DNA of 64,000 nt, from assembly GCA_907165065.1 (NCBI GenBank), contig OU015530.1, positions 44,208,965 through 44,272,964 of the forward strand, in the 5' to 3' direction. This DNA comes from Caprimulgus europaeus. Taxonomy: Eukaryota; Chordata; Aves; Caprimulgiformes; Caprimulgidae. The notes beneath the pieces were generated by a model. The model had not been told where the DNA came from. It worked only from the letters and a program-made list of their open reading frames with translations, and made no database searches. A program made the position numbers and the translations under genes. This document shows, piece after piece, positions 1-15,000 of this stretch (its first letter is position 1; every line of letters starts with the position of its first letter).

Positions 1-3000
1 TGCTGGAGAAATGAGTGCTATGGCATGTACATGAACACATGTTAGAGGCCTTCTCTCTTCTTTACTCATTCTCTGTCCTTCTCCTTCTCTCTTGAAGTTA
101 CATTGCAACCAAATGGACAAGTGATTTAGGTTAACCTTCCCCTCCCCCAGTTATTATTTGTCATCCAGATCTGTCTCCTCATCTAGTTCATCATCTACCA
201 TCACAGAAGATGTATTGCCAGAGCTGGGAGGATGATGTAGGGTGCAAGAGTGTGGCTACTCAAGTCAGTTCTGCTGGCAAAAGAAACCTTTGACCTGGTG
301 CACAAGTCCAGATGCCAAACGGCTGAAACTAGGCACAAAACTTTCTCACAACCAGGTTGGTGACCACAGCTTTGAAACACCTGTCATTTCCTTACATCCT
401 TTCTTTAGCCATAACAACAAACCAATTTAAATCAAATCAATCTCCCTTTTTCTCTGCAGCTAGAATGTTCTCTTTGTTTCCTAAAGCAAATGATTTAATT
501 TCAATATAATATGGCACTATTCATAAAATATTAATCAGAGTAATTTATTCCCTTAAACTTCAGCTATTCAGACTTTAGTAGGATAATAATAGTTGAATTA
601 ACCCTTCTTAAGTGAATGTCCCATGAATGTATCTGTCCTCCAAAGTACGCAGGATGCAGAATATACATCCCCTGTGTCCCACAGGCATCCTTTTTCCTGG
701 GTGTATGTCATATATCCAAAGGCGCTGGAGCAGTTAAATCAACATGCTCTGCATTCTCTCTCAAAAGGCTGAAGGAAGTGCTATTGAGGACAGACTGGTT
801 TCTCTCTCAATGCCCATGTCATATGCAAGGCATTTTAAATTCTTCCAACACAAGAATAGCAGCCTTGTGTGTGACAGATAGAATTAGCTTTCAGGGCAAA
901 GCCCCTGCCCCTGCCTCAGTTTTTAAGGCTAGTAAAGTCTATATGAAACATTTTACCCCTTGTCTTTTGGAGTGCAATACTGCAACATTTTGGTTTGTCG
1001 TGATAAAAAAAATCAGTCTTAATCTTTAAAAAAAAAGAAAAATCTCAGCACCACCTTACAAAAACAATCAAGTGATTTAGAGTAACTAGAGAGTCTCAGA
1101 TGTTAGATTGTTGCAATCTGAAAGTTAATGGGGGAGTCTGGGCATCATTTCGCTGAGCAATCTCAGCTTAACTTCAAATGCTCTCCAAACTGTACTCTGC
1201 TGATTGTAAAGTGTGCTGCACTGAGTTATGTCCAATACCACATTCACTTCCAGGCTGAAGTGCACTTGAAAATCTGGAAGTCTGAGGGAGTGCAGAGGTA
1301 AGTTATTTAAATGATCTGCTTCTCTCACAATTTGAAACAGCTCTTCAGTTTTGAAATGATTAGGGTCCCAAGCCTGTACTGTTCCAACTGATTTGAAATG
1401 ATTCTAGTAGGGGCTTTTTAATATACAGTACGTACTTCATTGTGAATAGAGTCAAGCAATGGCCTATTACAAGAGTTCTAGGTAATTTGAAGCCAAGTTA
1501 AAATTTAACATCAGGGGTTTAGGGGAAGGTTTGAGTAGTTGATGCCTGAGTTAACAATTACAGCTACCAGTCACTGACCGTTCAGTCGACTCAGGCTTGT
1601 CCCATCAAAGAACTTCAGGTGCCCAAATTTTGCTCAGTCCCAAATGCTGGTATTCAATATATCACCTTAACTCTTGGGGCACTGAATATCCTACAGCATC
1701 TATCCCACTGCCCAGAAGTAAGCCCTAAACATGTGAAGGATTTAGAGATCACCTTCATGCCTAAAACCTGGCAGAATTCAAAAGGTACACAGAAATGCTC
1801 CTGTCAGAAGTTAACAGCTCACTGGGAAAGAGAGAGACTCTCAGAAGGCCTGTAATTTATTGCCTATAGGTAGGGAAGAGGTAACCTCATTAGTGCTCCT
1901 GGCTCCAGTAACTGTGATACAGTACAGGAGGAGAAGGGGCATCTCTTGTTGCTAGGGAGAACATCTCTTCACAGAGATGTGCTCTCTCTGGATCAGCAAA
2001 TCTTTACGTGCTTCTTGAAAACTGGAACTATGTCAACAGCAGAGCTCTTCTGGAGCGCCTGGAGGCTGATGTTTCAAGTGTTCAGCTGCCTGCCACAGTT
2101 ATAAACCCTTTGCAAAAGCAACCTGTAAACCCCGCCCTGCCTCATGCTAGGGGGTGTTTGCTCAAAAGCTGATAGAGGAAAAAGAATAACCTTTCTCCAT
2201 CAGTGTTTCGTGAGAATGGAGCAGTGTAAACAGGAAAGGTGGTGTAAAGCAGCATAGAAGCAGAAGGGCTGGAGTTTTTAAGTATTAACTGTCTCAGTGC
2301 AGAGGTCCAGTAGAGCTTCAGGCATTTTCTCTGACAGTTCTCTGCAGTGGCCTCTGGAGGAACTACTCCTGTCAGGTGCATACAAACAGAACTACAACAC
2401 TGAGCACCCCTCGGTGGTGCCTAGGTATGTTTGTAAATCAAGCTCTAAGTTTATCAATCTTCTTCTCTAAGTGAGGTGACAGAAATGAATTATGTAGAAG
2501 ACTACCCTGGAAACTGCATGACACATCTTAAGGGGCTGTTAAGCTCACCTTTGTTAATCACTTTGGGATGTATTTTGTTTTTTCAATGTTTTTTGAAAGT
2601 TTATTTGCTGTAAAATGCAAAATTGTGTATGAAATGCACATTCTAAATGTGCCATGGACTGCTCAGAGTTGACATTCAACCATTTCAACTGCTATTAACA
2701 ACTGGAACCTAAAGGTACCAAAATACAGCTGTGATAAGACACAGCTCTTCTGTACTATGCTATCCAGAGGAACTGTTGCAAAGAACAGCAGCTCTAGTAC
2801 AGCTGTATCACCGAACAGAAAAGGGTTCTTATGCTTTTTGGAGGCTTATGCTTATACAGTCCAACTATGTGTGTAATTTCCAGCCAGCTTAGTATGTCCT
2901 CTCCACAGCGGTCTCCAAGTGCTAACATGACCAGAGGTAACCCCTTTTTCTCAGATCTAGTCTCCTCCAACTGAGATAGTAATACAAATCTTTAACAACT

Positions 3001-6000
3001 AGCTTTTTGGTTTGGGCTTCTTGTCCTTTTTTTGTTTCAAGAACTTGTGTTTCATGTTAAAATTAACTGTGGAGAGAGGTGGTGATGAAATATAGTACTT
3101 TTGAAGATGAACATCAAATGCATTTCCCTGCAATTATTTGACATTTAACTTTCTGCACATATGATAAACAAACATCTGGTATTTATTTTAGAGGATGCAA
3201 GCAATTTTGTAAGTTATTGCTTGCTGTATGGCTGTGATTCGAGATAGACAGCTGTCTCCAAACCTGAAATCATGACATTTCATTTCCATGACCAGAATTT
3301 TAGCTATGACTAACTGCAGTATGTTGCTAGTTCTTTTTTTCAAATTTTGTTCACTTTCATTCAGATTAAAAAACATATCTCTTCTGGAAAATGATGCCTT
3401 AGGGCCTTATCAAAAATGACAGCTTTTGATAATTGCCTGTGTTGCAATGTGACTGCCTTTATTGGTAAGTACAAGACTGGGAGCAGGCTTGCCTATAGGA
3501 GTTGGCCCCTAACTTACAAGAAATGAGGAACATCTCAAGTGTCTCTTTTTTTTTTCCAGGAGAGAAATGTTCATGTAAAAGAAAGCCCTGTTTGTTCCCA
3601 TTTCTAAAATCAATTTCTTTCCTGCAAAAGCATATTGCAAGATCTAGCTGTTTCTACACATGAATTACTTCCTCGCTATTTATTCTGAAATATCTTTTAG
3701 CATCCAGGAAAAATATTTTTATTGCTGTCTTACTGTCTCCGAAAAATGTGGGTGGGTGACACATTTTTAAGACATAGATATGCAAGGGGTGGCATACACA
3801 TTTTATTACAGACTGGTTAAGGAGAAGGAAAAAGAATAACATTTAGCTCTGCACAATATATCATGTAGCAAATCTTAGTAAACTGCTGGATAAGGAACAA
3901 CATACAACATGTACGACTTGAAATGAATATTGCTGCTTCCTGTCGTCATGTATATGGAAGACCTTATTTTCAGAATGGAAATCTGCCTTGCTAAATAAAA
4001 TACAGTCATTGAGGGAGCTGTAGCCAGGGAGCAGTTTTACCAGCTTTTAACACCCCTACTGTAGCTCTGTTCAACAGCCTGAGAAAATAAAGGACAAACT
4101 GCTGGAGTTTGATTAACAACAGGAAGCTTTTTGTTGTGGGCATCTCTTGTGGCTTGAAAAGCTGCATAATCCATCACTTGACACAACATACCAAAGTAAA
4201 TATTTTTAGAGAACTGTGTCATTTCCCTAGATAGCATACAGCACTCTGGTCAGATTAACTGTTGTGATGCTTCACTGTTCTTCTGTCAAATATTTAATTA
4301 AGCAAGAGTTGATCTAATATTGCTGTTGATTTGACCAATCATGCTCTTCCACAATGTATGTACAACTATCACTGAATTCCTTTATTTATTGAGCTTCAAG
4401 TAAAGATGAATATAATGCAAAGTAAAAATGGCACAGTCTCTAGTAGAAATTCTGAAAATAGTTTCATTAATTTGGTTGGAAAATTACTTCCAAAAGTCTT
4501 CATCCTTGAAATGAGTAGTTATTACAAGAGCACAACTCCTTGATCAATGACAGAGTTGCAAATATTCATCCTGGGTTTAAGTGAAAATAGTTAATGCTGT
4601 GAACCATCTCAGATCTTTGTGCAAAATTCTCAGTGATGTTTGTGGCAACTCCATAAAGAAAGTGAGGAGAAAATACTGCTGTTAGTTAGATCTCTCCTGA
4701 GTCACTGAAATCTTTCTCATTGACCTTGAAAGCAACATCCTGAAAGCCCCAGAAGAGAAAGCAGCTAATCACATGCTCAACTTCTACTCTGTGCCTAACA
4801 ACTGTCCTCAGTCAATGTGCTTTACTGTGCTGATGCTTATGTGACTTGGCAAAAATAGGGAAGCATGAAAGAGAAGATGAGCAAATATTCATGCCAAAGA
4901 AATAGGAATGCTTGGCAACAAAAAGGAAATGAACTTTCTTTAGCAGTTTTTTATTCCTCATAATCTTCACCTTCTGCCCAAATCCTTTTCTACACCAGAA
5001 AAAACATGTTTCCCCCAACTGAAAACAAAGAATAGACTCAAAGGATGCTATCACATGGAGATACTGATGCTGGGGTTGCAGTATTGAGTACAGTAATTTT
5101 TTTTTTAAGGCAGATCAGCCAGTTTGTGCAAGAGAACATTTAAGACGATGAAAAAGTATGACTGATGAACATAAGAGAACTTCAGTCATCATTATGGGGC
5201 TGGTTTGAGAAGGAAAAGATGCAGAAAGTGTAAGAAAAATGAAATCCAGAAACAAAGAGGAAAAAAGAAAGGACAAGAAAAAATGAAAGAAAAGGCCTCT
5301 GTGTCTCTGACAGAGAAAAGATAATGCTTGTGTGGGCTGTGTTGCATCTGGATTCATGGCACATTCTCCCACTCTTATGTTAATTTTTTTTTGCATAAAT
5401 CAGAAGCAACTAATTAAAAAAGAAATATTTAATTCTGACATGTTCTTTGAACTGGTGTTCCATCTGGTTCTGTTTGAATAGTAAAATCTGCTGTAGTTGT
5501 AAAAATTGGCAAGCAGCACTCTGGTAAAGAGAAACAAAAGAGACTCAGTACAGCAGGTTAATACACTAGCATTTCAACTTGAGACATTTCCAGAATTCAG
5601 CAAACCAAATCGCTCCAGTATGGAAACTATAAAGATCAAATGTGAAAGAGAAATGCTGCGAGTGGGCTGGAAGAAGCACTGCCACTGGTACACATTAGCT
5701 TTGTGTGATATTTTTAGTGTGAGTCTTTGAAGAAGTTTGATTTAAAAGCAAGGGCAATGCAGTGCTCCCCTGAAATGGGCTCGCTATAGTGTCTGAAATG
5801 CATCCAGTGCACATGCAGTGATAGGGAACGGCCCTTCTGCTATTCATTTGCAAGATCCACCTTATGCATTCATGTGGTGCTCTGATGTAACACGACCGTT
5901 ATTCGGAAGACTTAGAAAATACCTTTTTCTTAATTTATTTTTTCACTTGAAAACTACTTAAAGCCTGAACATCAAGATACAATAAACTTTGATAACAAAG

Positions 6001-9000
6001 GGAGGAAATTTGGGATTTCTATAGACTCTGGGATGTAAGTAATCAGAATCTTATGCCATTCTAACCCTCTCTGTAGCAATGAAGAGAAAGGCTGATTAAC
6101 TCCCAGTTCTTTAGAAAAAGATTGTTTTACATCTGGCAGGAGCATATCTCAGTGTGAAATATTACTTCTTTAAAATGAAAACCTTTGCTTTGGCACTACA
6201 TTAACTTGCAAATGGATAACCTAAGACATGTACAATGACTTGGTCAAAAAAGGAGGAATGTGAATGGCCCCTTTTTCCAGCTAAGATACTTAGGAACCCT
6301 TGCTGAGCAATAAATGAGTCAGGAACGTAATACTTTTAATTAACGTTTTCTGAATACTTATTTGTAATTTACATTTAATTTTAAACCTGAGCTTAATCCT
6401 CTGATCTGGAATGAAGACAACTATTTAGTGCAGTTTGAATGTAACCTTCCCCAGTTTGTGCTAGAAACTATAGAAAAGGGAAACTCTATAGCAATACTTG
6501 CAGAACCACTCTTTTCTGAGAGAAGGACAATTGTAGGACTTTTTTTTCCCCGACTGTACTGAGCAGCTAATGCACAAATGGGAAACAAGTAACCCAAAGC
6601 TTCTCTATCAGACTGCTTCACATGTGAATAACTGGACTTGGGGTGGAAAACACTGAATTTTGCCTATGGAGTTATTCTGTAGCATTTTTTTTTCAGCTGC
6701 TGCTCTGCAGGAATCAGAGGGTACAGGCAGTGGGGCTTGATTTATAATACATTTTGGTATTTTAAATGTAAGTACATTACACATGTAAACACACAGAAAT
6801 AACCTCTGCTTCTTCCTGTTTCACAGCATACCTATGCTAATTGGGTAGGAAGCCGGTAAGAGAAAGAATTATATACTTTGCAGGATTAAACCTCTATTGT
6901 CTCACACAGCACACCTTGGCCATGCAATCACTGTGCTCAGAGAGAGTTCCACTGAAATCACCGGCATTTGCTACACTTAGATATTTTTGAAAGTTCAGGC
7001 TTTGGGTTTTCTATAAAAAATAGCATGAAAATGGGGAAAAACTGTCAGTGTCTAAGATTTAATACTTTTAAAGCCTAATTTCACTGGCAGTTGGAATAGG
7101 TGTATAACCTGTGTCACATAGATATATGTATTTTCTTGTGATCAGCTTTCTCATCTTGGAAAATCGTCACAGTCTCTTTAAATCAGTCAGTCATCCACAG
7201 GAGTCTGCATTCATTTATTCTCTGTTAAATGGAACTGTCACTTTTGTTGCACCAAAATTCGATTTTCTATTTCATACACATTGTGTATGATGATTTTAAT
7301 TTACTACTGGGTCACCAAGCAAGTCACTGCTTTTTTAAAATATGAGTTTCTGCTACCTTCTATAAAAATGCCAGGTAGCTGCAGTTAGATCGTGTGGTGA
7401 GGATACTTTAAATGTACAGGGAAAAACAACACGCAAAGACTACATGTGCAAAGATAATTTTGCTTTTTCCTTGGTATGTCCCCCATAGCTCTGAGGAAAT
7501 GCACACATGTAGATGAAATACTGCCAAGGCTGTGATTTGGAAGACCTGCTGCTGAGAGTGGTGCTCTCATCCCATGCTGGAGGAGGAAGGGGGTCAGCAG
7601 AAGGGATGGTGCAGGCCAATGACTCCTGAGACAACTTCCCCTCTGGTTCTAAAGCAAACAGGGGACACTGGCTGCACCCCAGCTCTACCCTTCTCTCAAC
7701 AAAGCCCACAGCCATGGGGAGTTAATTTCCAGGGTTTTTTTTAACCAAGGAATGGTGCCTGGTTTGTGTACCCTCACCTGGCCTCTCTAAAAGCTGCTTT
7801 ATCTCCAGCTATGTAAAGAGCAAAGCTATGGATTTTTAAGTGCTGCGTCTTTTTAAAACAAACACGGGATATATTTTCTTAGTTAAGCATATCATGAAAG
7901 GGGGGCACTCCTATGGACAGTTAATTTTTATGGCCTGATAAGAGTATTTTAAAATTATTCTGTGCTATGTCAGCCATCCAGCCTGTAGCCTGAATTTAAC
8001 AGGATTTGCAATGGAAGACTCTGCTCCTATCTGTGTTAAGGCTGAAAGCCACCTTAGTCTATAGTACAATAATGTATAACCTAAATATGACCAGTTAAAA
8101 TACACCCTGGTTTTATCTGTGATAGGACAAATCAATCTTTTCAGCAGCTTCAGAGGATCCACACCAGAAATTAATTTGGCTCAAACTGTTCAATACAGGC
8201 TGCAACAAGGAGAAAGACCAGACTACACAGGTACAGCTGGCTGGTGGAAGTTAGGTGTGAATAGTGCTTCTTTGATGAGAAGCCAGTTGTTCCTGAAAAC
8301 AGAGGAATCAAACCTCAGCTTAATGTTTGATCAACTGTGTTTTCTCTGTTAGTAGGTTTTGTTTATTAGACAGATATGAAGTTTACTCTGATGCCTTTTT
8401 AAAGAGTTTTTTAAAACCCCGAACAAAAACGTTACAGGTAAAGCAAAAATGGAAGTATTTTCCTGTTGAAATATACTTTTTTTTTTTTTGGTGTGAAGAA
8501 GTCGAATTGCTTTCTGAAGGACAGTTATTTACCACTTGGAAGAAATCTCATTTATCCTTCCATTTTAGCTATTTTGCTACTGCTGTGAAAATGTCACCTA
8601 ATGGGCAGAACAGAATTAAACTGGGAGAGAAAAGCAGGATGACACAAGGTCAGGGGAGACAAATAACAGCTCAGCAACAGAAAATGCGGAGCAGGGATGC
8701 TGGGATGGGAAAAGGCCCATAGGACTCATGAACTGTTCAGCTTCATACTACTGTGCAGGTGTGGAAAGAGTGAATAAAAAATGCACAATTGTCTCTGCAA
8801 AGCACTCAGCAGTACACCTATCATCTCCAGCCAAGAGACAGCCCTGTGAGAACAGAGACCTTTAGCTCAGTAACAACTCTGCTTATTATAACATGCCTCA
8901 GCTGTGCGTTCCTACCCAAGGCTGTGTTTCTAGCCACTACCCTTAGTCACTTAACTTCTAGCCTTGAGCTCTACCTCACCCACAGTTTGACACCTGCCTA

Positions 9001-12000
9001 GTCTTGTAAATTAATTTATTTCTGCTGGACTCAGAAAAATCTCCTTTTGAGATACCTTCCTTCACATCTGCAGAAAGTCCTGGCTGCGGTGGAGCAGATG
9101 TGTTGCAGTGCCTGGTAGCTGGGTGGGCAAAGCTGCCTCAGCCCCCATGGGGTCTGCAAGCCATCTGGGATAGAGCTCCCCTACCAGAAGCACAATGGCA
9201 CAAACAACTGATTTTTGGCTTGATGGCAGTTTGAAAACCAGCAAACAATAACAAATGTTTTGAGTCAGGCCAAACATGTGAACCTGGTGAGGAAAAAAAA
9301 AAAAAAAAAAAAGAAGAGAGAAGAATAATTTTGTACAGATTTTTTTAAGTGGCTTTAATTTCTGTGAAAGAAAGTAGAAGAAGAAGACCTTGTGATTTAA
9401 AAAACCTGTGGTATTTAGATTAAAAACATATTTAACGGTTTTAATTTCTTTCCCTCCTGGAACCAACTAGTGAAAGTGAGATAAATTTACAAAATTATTT
9501 TAGTAGTTGCTGAATCAGCACTTTTGCTGGACACATTTTTAATTCGCTATCTCAGCTCTAAAGGGCCATCTGTCTTGCAGCCGTTGAGGGGATGTAGGGC
9601 TGGACTGGGAAGTGGATGCACAGGTAATTACAGTGTTATATACAAACTACTCAGACCTCTGCATAATGGATCCCCTGAAAGAACTGAAGCTATTATAACG
9701 ATTAGGCTGGTAGCGGAGGCTCGGAGGGGCTCTGCTTCTGCTGCTCCTCCATATGTTGCATGCAGGATTGCTTGAAGCCACACAGGACCCCCCTCTCTAT
9801 TAGGGCTGATGCTGAAACATGTCAGAGGGAGGTAGAGAAGATTTTCTTCTAAACTGCATTTTACACTTGCACTTCTGGAGCCATAAAGCTCAGTTCTCTG
9901 AGCATCCCTTCAGCCTCCCCAGAGTGATAAATCTATGGCTGGGAACTTTCTGGTACTAAAATAGCTCTTAAAGCACTTAGAATAATCAAAAAAACCTTCA
10001 TACTTTGTAGGGCCCTTTTATTTTTCCCTCTCCCTCTTGTCTAATTTCAGTACTTGCCTTTGTAAAACTCTACCATTTATTCCCATGTCACAGTAAATAA
10101 AGGTACGAATGTATCCTGCTGGGTCAATTAACCTCGGTTCTGTGCTGTGTTACAGTCTGCACTGGCTGTGATTTCCAGAAAGGAATATTCTTTTGTCATT
10201 CTTTGCCCATGTGCAAAGTATGTTAAGACTGTAAGATAACTGTAACACTTTTTGACACAAAGCTAACTCTGCTTTTTGTAATTTCTGGAGTGCAGTTATG
10301 AACTGTAAAATGACATGAACCAAATACATGACTTGTATTCTAAAGTGGTAGAGAAGACAAAGGACTGACAGTTTTTGTGCTTTCATGTCATTCTTCTCCC
10401 TAATGATAGGCAAGCCCTGCCACAAAGCCTCTGAACTTCAGCTCTCAGGCAGTCCTTCAAAGGCTAGGAGAACTGGGAGGCTGAGGTTTCCCAGGTTTCA
10501 TGTTATTCTATGCAGTAATATGATGCACTTAACTGCAATATCAAACTCCAAAAGAAACAGAAATAATAAGAATAAAAATAACAGGCATTGTTGACTTGTA
10601 CTTCCTTGAGCTTTCATGTGAAATAGTTAGATAAGCTTGCTTGGTTAAATCAACCTAAACAGCTGCCTGATGTAAGAATAAACCTGTTAATGAAACAAAT
10701 GTGCTGTGCGGCACCATATATAAATACTGACTATATTTTTAAGTGAATACCTGATAAGGAAATAAGCTATGATATAGATGAAAGGTCAAGACACCAAACG
10801 ATGAACTGCAATTATTTTCAGAAGGGCTACAGGAATAAATCTGTAGCGCTCTATATACCAGTTTACATCAGCAATGCATGCTTCTGGGTTTCGCTTACAA
10901 AGAAGCAAATAACGAAGAACGTAGGTTACTGCAGATGTAAAGGAATGAAGACAAATGGGGAAGGAAAATTCCACCCCTGAGGTCCCTCTCATTCTGGTGA
11001 AGTAGTGTATATATAGAAGTGTTTTAAATCTGTGGAAGTATATTTTCCTTGCACGGGAGAGTTAGTGTTAAATAAACAACTGATATTTCAATCAGTGGAG
11101 GTGAGGGAGATCTCCCAGGTTGCTTTTTGAGGAGGCCTATTCTTACCTCTCTCTGGCCTTTCTCCAGATCCCTAAATGCTACAAGATGCACAGGGAGAAT
11201 TTTGCTCCAGGTCATCTGATATTCCCAGAGCTGACTGGTCTAGAGGTCTAAAGAATTACTCTCCAAGAGTCGTAGGTGCCAAAGGGATGGGTGGGGGACA
11301 AAGTGGAGATGGGCAGGTAGAGGCCAGAGGGAGCAACCAGACCTGCCCCTGGTGCCAACCTCTGACTCCAGCTGTTTCCATGTGATACCAGATCTGTGGC
11401 CTGCTGAGAAAGCCAGAAGCACAAATTTGGGCTGGATTACCCATTTATGTCATATTAGCCAGGACACACAATAGCGAGTTCATCTTAGTGTATGGCCTCA
11501 TGTCAGCTGCAGAATGACAGATAACACCCAGTCCAGAGTATAATGTCTATTTATGTTAACCCTCTGTTAACCTCTTTTGAACAAATTTGAACTGGCAGAG
11601 CATGTTTATACCATAGTAATGCTTTTTGTTTTATGGCTGCAAAGTTTTGAAGTGATATTAGGATTCTTAAAGCTGGATTTATGGTTTTGTCCAACCACAG
11701 CCATAATATGAACTGAAGATCTTGTGTTATTAACAAACATGTTTTGCTTTCTGGGCAAACTGGAGGTCTCACTCAGTATTACAGCATAAGAGAAAAATTG
11801 TACCACCCAGAAACTATCATCCAGTTTGGTGGGAGTGTAAAGATTTGTGTTATACAGATTAGAAGAAACATTTTGACAGAAAACATACAGATTCTGCAGT
11901 AAAAGCACCCAGAAGGTGTTGCTCCTTGTGAGTTTGAAAACTCATACCATTATGAGGATTGATGACAGCACAGGTTCCCAGTGACACTGGTAATAGGCAA

Positions 12001-15000
12001 TCAGTTTCTCTTCAAAACCACACACATGTGGGTCTCAAGTGTCTTTAGCTGATGCCACCTATCCGGCTGGGCACTTCTGGAGCTCCCCCAGCTCCTGTGC
12101 TGCCCTGGGGGGCTGCTGGCCATGACCCATTGGGGCATCCCTGAGGCACAAGGGCTTGCCACGTACAGCAGTCTGTGGCTCCTGCTCAAAGGCTTCAAAA
12201 ATAAGATGCCAAAATTTCCCTAAATTTAAGATTTTGCATGTTACTTTTTTAGATGAGTGTAAATGTAACTGCTGTTTTTAAATGCAAACAATAAATCTAC
12301 TCTGTAAAAACACAATTACTGCTGCCATGGCAGAAATCAGTCGTCCCTTTTGAAGGAACGCCTTGAAAATGCCATCATAAAATCCCTGCACGTTATGGAT
12401 TTCATTAACATTTTACTCCCTTAGGATTCCCAATTGCACAATAACAGGAGTTCTTTAAATTTTAAATACCACAGAAAGGAAGTTTCACTAAAACCAGATG
12501 TGAAACCCTCACATTGGCCTTCTTACTGGTTCTAAGTACTGAAACTGGCCAGTAATTGATACCTATTAACATGTTTGTTGTTCAGATTACAGAAATGGAA
12601 ACATTATACTATTTTTCCTGTGAAAGGATACATCTATGAAGGACAATGACTTATGTTGCAATGGCAGTTCCCTGCTCTTGATTAAATTAAAAGTCTGGTT
12701 TTATTTTTTATTTTAATTCATGCTATTTCACACTGAAGGTTAGTTGACTGTGTGAAATGTAAGTGTAATAAACAAGTAGGCTGAGCTTAAGGTTGAGGAG
12801 CTATCCAATATGACAAAAAAATAACTTCATACTTATTTTTGGCAGCCCTTCCTTCATGCATATCTTTAGTCCATTCATATTAAAAAATCCACAGACATTA
12901 TTAATGTGTTTTTAAAGAAGAAATTCAATCTGGAGTGACTCTGTTTCTGATTATGGAACCACTCCAAATACCAAGTTAGTCAAACAATTTTCAAAAGTGT
13001 GTTTGAGGGTAAAAATAAAATTGGGAAAGTACTGTTTAGACGTATGGTATGATTGTGCTATGGGTATTTTGAATCTAGGCTTTAATATTTATTTCAAAAC
13101 AAACAGTGAAAGGAATGGACAGGCAGCTTTCCCCTAGCAGAGTCTGGTAAGCAGGGGGCATTCAGATTAACTCAGGAGTTAGTACCTAGTCAGGCACAAA
13201 GAAGCAATCTAGTTTTTCCACCAAAGAACTGGTTTCATGTCCACAGATGGAATTCATGCAAATCCATTACTAATAACAAGCCAGCACTATTTTCCTAATT
13301 CTTTTAAGTGAAATGGTCCAAAAGACGTCAACACCTCAAAGGAGACAATCATATCGCATGCCCTCTAGACGTCCTCTATAGATACCAATCTCCCTTTGCT
13401 GATACTTAACTGAGGTTTTCTGTTTCTTTTGTCTTAGCAAAAACATTAACCTTGAAGGAAGGGGTAAAAGGAAGGGAAAGGAGAACTATAATATTTCCCC
13501 TATACAAAAAAAAATATACACTAAGGAAATCAGTATTTGGAGCTGAATTTTCAAGCTGCTTTGCCCATGTATGACTGTATGTATCTCATATACATGCCCT
13601 AGTTGCATATGCATATTAGCAGTTTGAAGGCAGATAACACTACTTAACCAGCTGCAGGGTGTGCACAGGTATGGAAATCTGCAATCATGAAAAGATTAAT
13701 GAATACTGACAAACACAAAATCTTTGTCTCTCAGACAAGGGCATATAGGAAGAAATTTTCACTTTAAAAGTTCCAGGTTCAGCAGTGGTGTATACTTCAG
13801 ACTATTTTTTGCTGTTGAGTATTTTCTAGAGTTCTTCCACTGTGCAACAAAAATCCATTTTCACTGTACTGCACAAAAGCAAATACTTCACATAAATGAC
13901 TAGTTTACAACAGCATACAGAGCAAAACAGAACAAAGTGACCTCAGCCCTTCATGTACAAGTGCCTTCCTCCTTTTATAAAATATTATGATTTTTTATAA
14001 CCAGTAATTTCAGAGTATTTTATTAGTTGCATGTCCTTGGTGGTTTGTCTGTAAGCTCTTATGGAGATGAACATCTGTTCCTGGGTATATTTGTACAGAG
14101 GAAACATGGGATTTCAATATTTTATCCAGATAAAAACTTGCAACATGTGCTTACTGCCAATGGCATCAAGCCTTTGTAGTAGATGGCGGTTCACAAGTGC
14201 CAGGATCCTGTCATTGAGGTGGCTGATGGACTGAAGCACTTAGCATCTATCTCAGGATTGTCAATTAACTTTAACAGAAAAGCGTTTAGCTTTTGGAAGT
14301 CTGAATTAGCAATGTTAGTATTGAATTAAACCATAATAAATAAGTATAAGAATTGATATCCTCCTGACACAAGTGGAACTAAAGATGAGGTAAACTGTTG
14401 TACCTTGTAAAAAAGCCAGGGGATGGCCTACTCTATCGCCAAGCTAGCTCCGTTGCTTCTGCTACATAGGTTGAGTGGTAGAAATGATTAACACTTCTTC
14501 TGCAGCATATGTAAAGCATGCCGATTCAATGCAGTGAACCTTCAAGCAAGACTTTGTAGGCTCAGTCTTGAAACAAAACGCATCTCTGCAGCAAAGTCTG
14601 CTACAGTCCAGTTGCTCTGTCATGAAGTCTGCCTTGGGGGTTCCGGTCCCTCCACATGGGCTCTGGGAAGTGGTGGAGATGTCCTAGGATGAGGCTGCTC
14701 AGGGCAGTGGTTCATGCTGCCTTTTCCAAAGTAAGTGAGAGCTGCGGTATGGGCAGTACAGGATACAAATAACCACCAACTTCTTGGCTGATGGGGTAGC
14801 TGGAGGCAGCATAAAGCTGCTAAAAATTATGCTTAGTGGTTGTTCCCCTGTTTTTATGACAGAAGACAAAGGAGGCTGAGAAATTCATGGGCAGGAGACC
14901 TGAGGTACCCTGAGCTGTTTTAAGCATAAACCCCAGAGTAGCTTGGATTCTGTTATGTGTTTGTTATAAAAAAGTTAATGGTTAAAAAAAGTACTTTGAA

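Noticed and set aside
616..1029. Plus-strand frame of 137 codons starting at an ATG
   Set aside because: It resembles no domain or family I know, has no splice context, and frames of this size arise by chance in 64 kb.
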